Below are positions 59,154-64,000 of a stretch of DNA of 64,000 bases, in pieces. The stretch is from Saccharomycopsis fibuligera x Saccharomycopsis cf. fibuligera. Its lineage: Eukaryota; Ascomycota; Saccharomycetes; Ascoideales; Saccharomycopsidaceae. Each line of letters begins with the position of its first letter. Position 1 is the stretch's first letter. The stretch is taken from assembly GCA_001936135.1 (NCBI GenBank), contig CP012818.1, positions 310,001 through 374,000 of the forward strand. The letters run 5' to 3'. The notes below the pieces were generated by a model. That model had not been told where the DNA came from, searched no databases, and saw only the letters and a list, made by a program, of their open reading frames with translations. Both the position numbers and the translations under genes were made by a program.

Positions 59154-59658
59154 TACTTTGGGATAATGCGTTTCGTTTCTGCTAGATTGTCAACCGCTCT
59201 TGATTTAATCAATCAGTATTAAATGTTGTTAAAGTGAGTTTGATGCGTATTTTGATGTTGGTTTTGATGTATTATATGCAAATTGGTGGCGCTTACTTCT
59301 GGGATAATAACTCCAGGACTGTCTATATGATCTGCTGACACAGCACTGATGCAAGTAATGGAAAAGAAAAGAAAAAAAAAGAGAGCGCAAGCAGACTGCT
59401 GGAATATTATTGTTAAAAGTGTTGATTCAGTTCTGTGTTTCAGCATCTTCTTCATGTTGTGATTTCAATAAAAGTTTCCACAGTGAAAAATCCATGTCCG
59501 GGTGACTCAGATTTTCCTCAAGATCTTGACTTTGCAATTGTATTTGCCCAACATGAGCTATAACCAACAAAGAATATACTGTTTCACTGCTTATCTCCTC
59601 CTCTACACCCTTCTGAGCTTACATTCATCAACTCACAACACTCGTATAAGAATATACA
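59154..59658. other. Divergent promoter of LUC7 and IMP1
   Basis: 505 bp with no gene recognised; the two genes read away from each other. Confidence 0.6.
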
Positions 59659-60504
59659 ATGTCAAGACTATACAAATGGACCAAAAGCTTTGCGGTTACT
59701 TCCGCCTATTTTCTAAATGGCTTCGTTCTCACCCATATTGTCCTCGAGCATTCATATGAGCCATTTTTATCTCAGGGAGAATCAATGCTACCCACCCTCA
59801 ATGCCAATAGAGATTTCTTGATAGTCTCCACAAAATACAAGCATGGCCGCGGCGTTAAAGTAGGTGATTTGGTATCGGTTTTAAAGCCTACTAGTCCAAC
59901 ATCGAGGGTCTGTAAGCGCATCACAGGGATGCCGGGAGACTACATCCTTGTTGATCCATCAAAAGCATCAATAGCTACTAATATGAATCACTACTTGAAT
60001 GATCTGGTGGTTAGAAAAAAAGCATCCTCTAGTGCTGAATATGGCGACTTGCAGTCACAATTACTATCACAGCAGCAACAGCAACAGAAACAGCACAATC
60101 AGAATCAAATTCAGCAACTACTGTCCGACCATCACCATGGAAAACAGCAAAGCCAGCAGCAGCATCAAATTAGACTTGCCGGATTAGCTAACAAAGAACT
60201 AGACCAATTGCTTGATGTTTTCGAAGAAACATTGCCTTCTAACACAACTTACTCCACTAAGACCAGTGAAGCTTATGATCAATACATCAAGGTGCCAGAA
60301 GGACACTGCTGGATTACGGGAGACAATTTGAGTAACTCTTTGGATTCAAGAACTTATAATGTGGTGCCGTTGGGGCTAATAACTGGAAAGATTGTAGCTG
60401 GAATATATGTGGAGAATTCGTTGGTGCCCTGGACTTGGAAGTATAGAAAATTGGAGGATATCTCAGTATGGCGGGATAAGGAGGCTTCTAGCAGTAGTAC
60501 GTGA
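59659..60504 (+). CDS. IMP1: Imp1, mitochondrial inner-membrane peptidase catalytic subunit
   Basis: The 281-residue protein is a type I signal peptidase of the Imp1 kind. An N-terminal membrane segment leads to QGESMLPTL with catalytic Ser42. VCKRITGMPGD carries the Lys86 general base. YIKVPEGHCWITGDNLSNSLDSRTY is the conserved box following it. With Imp2 and Som1 it trims proteins such as Cox2 after import or insertion into the inner membrane. S. cerevisiae Imp1 has 190 residues; here an insertion of about 90 residues (about 115-205), mostly Gln/His-rich, lies between the two conserved blocks, so the extra length does not touch the active site. Confidence 0.94.
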   Translation: MSRLYKWTKSFAVTSAYFLNGFVLTHIVLEHSYEPFLSQGESMLPTLNANRDFLIVSTKYKHGRGVKVGDLVSVLKPTSPTSRVCKRITGMPGDYILVDPSKASIATNMNHYLNDLVVRKKASSSAEYGDLQSQLLSQQQQQQKQHNQNQIQQLLSDHHHGKQQSQQQHQIRLAGLANKELDQLLDVFEETLPSNTTYSTKTSEAYDQYIKVPEGHCWITGDNLSNSLDSRTYNVVPLGLITGKIVAGIYVENSLVPWTWKYRKLEDISVWRDKEASSSST

Positions 60505-60764
60505 TTGGAGTTGGTATTAGTATCTGACTTATTATTTGTGCTTTGATATGATATGCAATACTCGTTGGTCGCTTTTTATTTCTGTCATTATGCATACTAT
60601 TTTCTAGCTATTTTTTTTCTCTTAGTGTTTAGATACTTACTCAGTTTTTGTTATTTTTTGTTCGCTACATTGTTTACGCATTTCATAGAAGCAAAAGTTA
60701 TATGGTATATTTTTCCTAACTTATTACGCGCTAATATATAAGACTAGAATACAAGCAATTGAAT

Positions 60765-61646
60765 TCAAATATGACCCTTCAATCTTTGTTGCAACAAACT
60801 TCTAAACACTCTTGAACCAAACCAAACAGTTGGGCCAGCCAAGACAAGAGTCTTGCCAATCAAGGCAAAAATACTATCCCCCAAATAATACTGGAAAAAG
60901 AAAACTTCCAAAGCAATAAGTGAAACAATAAAACTGATCTTGTAAACTGAATCTATTGGTTTATCTTCGGGGCCACTAAATCTCTTAAAGTTGACATTTC
61001 TATGCATGAAGGCAGTAAGCACAAAGTTACCCAAAGCACCAACAATAAGACCAATGAAAACGAAAGCAACCACTGGATTAGTTTGTTTTGCTGGTTTTTG
61101 GAAAATATGGAAAATCTCCGGCTTTGCACCAAATCTCGTTGGTTGTTTAAAATTCTTCGATAAAGTTTCAACAATCTTGGAATTTACTTTAACACTAGCC
61201 AATTTTTTCAATGATGGTTGGTTAGCTTTGATAAAATCGCCCAAGACAACATTGATATCAAGACCACGATCTTGGCCATTATAAAGAATCAAATTTTTAG
61301 AAAGTTTGTTAACGGGAATGGATAACTCTGCATTGCCATTATAATCAACTTTAGGAATAAATGATTGTTCTAATTCACCATCTTGTTTGGAGACTAATAC
61401 AACTACTTGATTTGGTCTGAATGGTTGTTTTGTGTCTTGATCCAAAATTTGGAATTTTAATTCAATTGATTCTTTGTCACTATTGATAATGAGCTCTTCG
61501 TTGGAAGCTGGCTTGCAACAGGTGAATTTTGCCTTTTGAGTAGCGCCAATGGAGATGAGGCCGTTTTCAACCTTGAATGCATTTATCAACGATGCAAAGA
61601 GGGCAATGAACAAAAGTACTGTCCAGCTTTGGATTCCGTGATACAT
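60765..61646 (-). CDS. SWP1: Swp1 (ribophorin II), oligosaccharyltransferase subunit
   Basis: The 293-residue protein has a signal peptide (MYHGIQSWTVLLFIALFASLINA), a lumenal beta-rich domain and three C-terminal membrane segments (from about residue 190). Family landmarks include FQILDQDTKQPFRPNQVVVLVS, PIFQKPAKQTNP-like sequence before the first membrane segment (here FHIFQKPAKQTNP) and FKRFSGPEDKPID between segments. Swp1 is part of the OST complex that N-glycosylates proteins in the ER. The length matches the 286 of S. cerevisiae. The ending RLKGHI is short and cytosolic. It lies next to CDC45 on the same strand. Confidence 0.93.
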   Translation of the reverse strand: MYHGIQSWTVLLFIALFASLINAFKVENGLISIGATQKAKFTCCKPASNEELIINSDKESIELKFQILDQDTKQPFRPNQVVVLVSKQDGELEQSFIPKVDYNGNAELSIPVNKLSKNLILYNGQDRGLDINVVLGDFIKANQPSLKKLASVKVNSKIVETLSKNFKQPTRFGAKPEIFHIFQKPAKQTNPVVAFVFIGLIVGALGNFVLTAFMHRNVNFKRFSGPEDKPIDSVYKISFIVSLIALEVFFFQYYLGDSIFALIGKTLVLAGPTVWFGSRVFRSLLQQRLKGHI

Positions 61647-62005
61647 TGTTATGAGTTGGCTTATGATGTAACTGGCAGATGTGTGGAATAAATTATATTA
61701 TAACTCTTCAACTCAGCCCTTGTCCAGTATACTTAGCCTGTTTACTTTATCGCTGCTGCTATGCTTCTTCATTGGCGTTATTTTGTTATAATTGTCAACT
61801 GTTAACGTGTCTCGTATGTCGGGGCTTGCAACCAGTTTCCTGCCCAGTCACCCGCCATACCGGGGCTGCTTAACACATATATGCTCAAGCGCCTCCTCAA
61901 CATTAGCAGCATCAGAAACTGCTACAATAAATTTATAACATCTTCTACAAGCTCCAATTAGTCCAGTGAAAATTGAGTTTCATTTCGTTAAGTATTCATT
62001 ATATC
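61647..62005. other. Intergenic region SWP1 - CDC45
   Basis: 359 bp holding the SWP1 upstream flank and CDC45 3' end. No feature is recognised. Confidence 0.6.
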
Positions 62006-64000
62006 CTACACCAAGCCACATAATGTCAACTTCTCCAAAAAAGGCGTAAGATCATCTTTCCGAATTTCAATCACCGAGCTTTCAAAACTATCAATCCTCA
62101 CTTTAGCTCCCGTAGTGCCTGCCACTTGCTGGAACGCTACACTGAACGTATTCAATAGCGTCTTGTTCATCAACGGTCCATCGTCAATTTTAGGTTCTCC
62201 GCCGTTTTTACTTCTTTTGACTTTTTTCCTCTGATGGTGAGGATCTTGATTATGACTATTGTTGTTGTGATTATTGTGACTATCTCGTGGGTAAAGTGGA
62301 GCTAATCCAACCACAAGATATGTATCAGTTTCTGAATCAAGAGCTGCTAGAACTAATGGCAATAGTGGCTGATATTCAAGCTCAGCTAAACTTTCAAGCA
62401 CCCATTGTCCCAATCTTGTGAGATTCAACGGATTACGATAAAATGCCAAATTAGCAATAAATTCATCCTTTAACACAATTAGCCGGAATACTCGTAAATT
62501 TTTAATCATTTTCTTTTCCATTATCATCACCCCGGTTTTGAAAATCACTTGTTGGTAACCTTTAGCAATATCCAATCCTTTATTAATTAAATCAATTCCA
62601 GTGATTTTTTTGCTCGAGTCCTTCTTAGATGTGAACATTTTTTCCGTTGATAATGCATCCCATGAGTTCCAAAAATTACTGACCCATCGCTTTTCCTTTT
62701 GTACAAGTTTCCTGGTAATTGCAGCTTGTTCATTCTCATTAAGTAAATTATCTTCAGCTTCCCCAGCAGTAGCTTCTTGGTTTTCTTTTTCATCATTACC
62801 GTTACTTCCTTTTCCGTAGCCATCGTTGTTACCAAAACCATCAGGTATGTCTTCTCTATCATGTTGTAATAAAGCAACTAATGATTCCACAAACTCACTA
62901 GCGGAAATCGACCCTTGATAGCCAAAGTGTCTAACGAAGCCTTCTCTCATTAAATCTTCAAGATCATACAACCCAAGATATTTTTTAAAGATTGTGTTCA
63001 ATTTCTTCTTGATGTCAATGTCCATGTATAGCCAGTTCTGATTCGCTACTTGCAAACTTATACCCATCTTTGCGAACATCTTGTTAAGTTTCTTTCGGCC
63101 TTCTTCTTGCCATAGTAATAACTTTGAATTCACATAATTAGAATACAAGAAGCTATTATACAAGGACCAATGGCGTAGTAGGAACAAATAATAGTCTCTA
63201 TCTATAGCAATATATGATGCGTCACCATTCAGTCGCCGTGAACTTGAACCCCCACCACCGTTCACACCGCCGCTGCTGCTCCCAGCAAAGGAGTTCATTC
63301 TGGTGACTTCATCCCGTAGAAGTGGGTACAATTTCTTGTATACTTGAGGATAACTATAATCCAAAGACGTTGTGCCGATAATAGAAAGCCAAAGGGTATC
63401 TAAATTGGCTTCATTGTCATTAAGCGATGAAATCATTGCATAAATTTGACCTGTGGCTGAAGTAATGATGGTTGTGCCTTGGGAATAGTATTTTTCCAAG
63501 ACTTCTTCGCATTCGCTGATTAATTCATCTTTTTTTCTTTTTTTGCTTTGCCTAGTTTCTTCCGGGTTTTCAATAATGCCATCTTCGTCTTCGTCATTTT
63601 CTGTATCGTTGTCATTGTCGTTATCGCTATCTAAATCGTGTACTCTTGGGGCACGGGGCGCTGCTTCTTTTCTGCCATCTTTGTCATTATTGTCACTATA
63701 TTCCTGGTCATCTTCCCCATCGCTGTCATCTTCCTGTTGCTGTAACTCGAGCAATTGCTGATATGCTGCTTTTTCATGCTTTAATTCCTCATCAATATAT
63801 CCATCATCAAAACACGATACAAGATGAGATCCAAATACGTTATCCAAATTCCAAGGCCGATGTCCATCAATAACATAAATTCTTCTCCTAAGCTTGATCT
63901 TGGGCTTATTACTAGATCTTTCTCTCGACCGCTGCCCTTCCAAATCTTCGGTATATAAATTTTTTTGTTCTTCTTCCTCAATAAACTCATCAGCATTAAT
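62006..64000 (-). CDS. CDC45: Cdc45, replicative helicase cofactor (5' end beyond the window)
   Basis: The 664 residues in the window run off the right edge in frame, so the N-terminal part of the protein is missing here; no ATG of its own is needed (an apparent start at 63943 is a TTG). Recognisable Cdc45 blocks: IYVIDGHRPWNLDNVFGS followed by CFDDGYIDEELK near the start, then an acidic Asp/Glu/Asn-rich stretch as in yeast. DLEDLMREGFVRHFGYQGSISASEFVESL and AFYRNPLNLTRLGQWVLESLAE lie towards the C-terminus. Cdc45 joins Mcm2-7 and GINS in the CMG helicase that unwinds replication forks. A Gly/Ser insert near VNGGGGSSSRR interrupts the middle. Confidence 0.95.
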   Translation of the reverse strand: MNADEFIEEEEQKNLYTEDLEGQRSRERSSNKPKIKLRRRIYVIDGHRPWNLDNVFGSHLVSCFDDGYIDEELKHEKAAYQQLLELQQQEDDSDGEDDQEYSDNNDKDGRKEAAPRAPRVHDLDSDNDNDNDTENDEDEDGIIENPEETRQSKKRKKDELISECEEVLEKYYSQGTTIITSATGQIYAMISSLNDNEANLDTLWLSIIGTTSLDYSYPQVYKKLYPLLRDEVTRMNSFAGSSSGGVNGGGGSSSRRLNGDASYIAIDRDYYLFLLRHWSLYNSFLYSNYVNSKLLLWQEEGRKKLNKMFAKMGISLQVANQNWLYMDIDIKKKLNTIFKKYLGLYDLEDLMREGFVRHFGYQGSISASEFVESLVALLQHDREDIPDGFGNNDGYGKGSNGNDEKENQEATAGEAEDNLLNENEQAAITRKLVQKEKRWVSNFWNSWDALSTEKMFTSKKDSSKKITGIDLINKGLDIAKGYQQVIFKTGVMIMEKKMIKNLRVFRLIVLKDEFIANLAFYRNPLNLTRLGQWVLESLAELEYQPLLPLVLAALDSETDTYLVVGLAPLYPRDSHNNHNNNSHNQDPHHQRKKVKRSKNGGEPKIDDGPLMNKTLLNTFSVAFQQVAGTTGAKVRIDSFESSVIEIRKDDLTPFLEKLTLCGLV

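Noticed and set aside
1-64000. CRISPR array, prophage, bacterial operons or plasmid functions
   Set aside because: Genes, introns, tRNA introns and U3 snoRNA show nuclear yeast DNA; no regularly spaced repeats of CRISPR type were seen.

Overview
This is nuclear DNA from a budding yeast (Saccharomycotina). The genes are compact and almost intronless, and the tRNA genes and a U3 snoRNA gene have the yeast layout. Nearly every recognised protein is a yeast housekeeping or signalling factor: Hsp70 Ssa, Rer1, Coa4, Ste13/Dap2, Ade6, Pom33, Sly1, Sfh5, Mcd4, Vps37, Ypd1, Rhb1, Luc7, Imp1, Swp1 and Cdc45. A LINE fossil, scarce CTG codons in well-expressed genes and the overall gene style suggest the CTG (Candida/Debaryomyces) clade. 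That is an inference: no tRNA-Ser(CAG) lies here and no CTG position was decisive.

Layout. (1) 1-9.3 kb is a gene-poor graveyard: a broken LINE, solo LTRs of two families, three tRNA genes (Gly, Thr, initiator Met) and a 124-aa secreted repeat protein. (2) 9.6-31.9 kb is ordinary gene space: SSA, RER1, a Q-rich Nrg-type zinc-finger factor behind a 3.3 kb upstream region, a RING protein, an intron-bearing U3 snoRNA, a two-exon COA4, STE13/DAP2, ADE6 and POM33. (3) 32-38.1 kb is a second LTR/tRNA graveyard with three intron-containing tRNA genes (Val, Pro, Ile). It holds a 1.3 kb, roughly 99% identical copy of the secreted-protein locus, 29,245 bp from the first and in the same orientation. (4) 38.7-48.4 kb has a small GPI-type wall protein, TRAX, SLY1, SFH5 and MCD4. 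(5) 48.5-57.2 kb is a GC-rich domain with VPS37, a velvet-domain protein, YPD1 and RHB1. Its GC content and GC-ending codon use rise gradually, peak near 53-54.3 kb, then fall away. (6) 58-64 kb is ordinary again: LUC7, IMP1, SWP1 and the C-terminal part of CDC45, which runs off the right edge.

The genes mostly form no single pathway. Secretory and membrane functions recur (RER1, SLY1, MCD4, SWP1, VPS37, STE13, POM33), as do signalling and regulation (YPD1, RHB1, velvet, Nrg-type factor). The points most worth a second look are the duplicated secreted repeat-peptide locus, a TRAX nuclease with its acidic residues kept, a velvet regulator in a budding yeast, the GC-rich domain, and an LTR-like family with 5-bp target duplications but non-canonical ends.

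Starts were placed at ATG codons. Several longer open frames begin only at TTG or GTG, and I trimmed those. Coordinates of RNA genes and repeats were counted by eye and may be off by a base.
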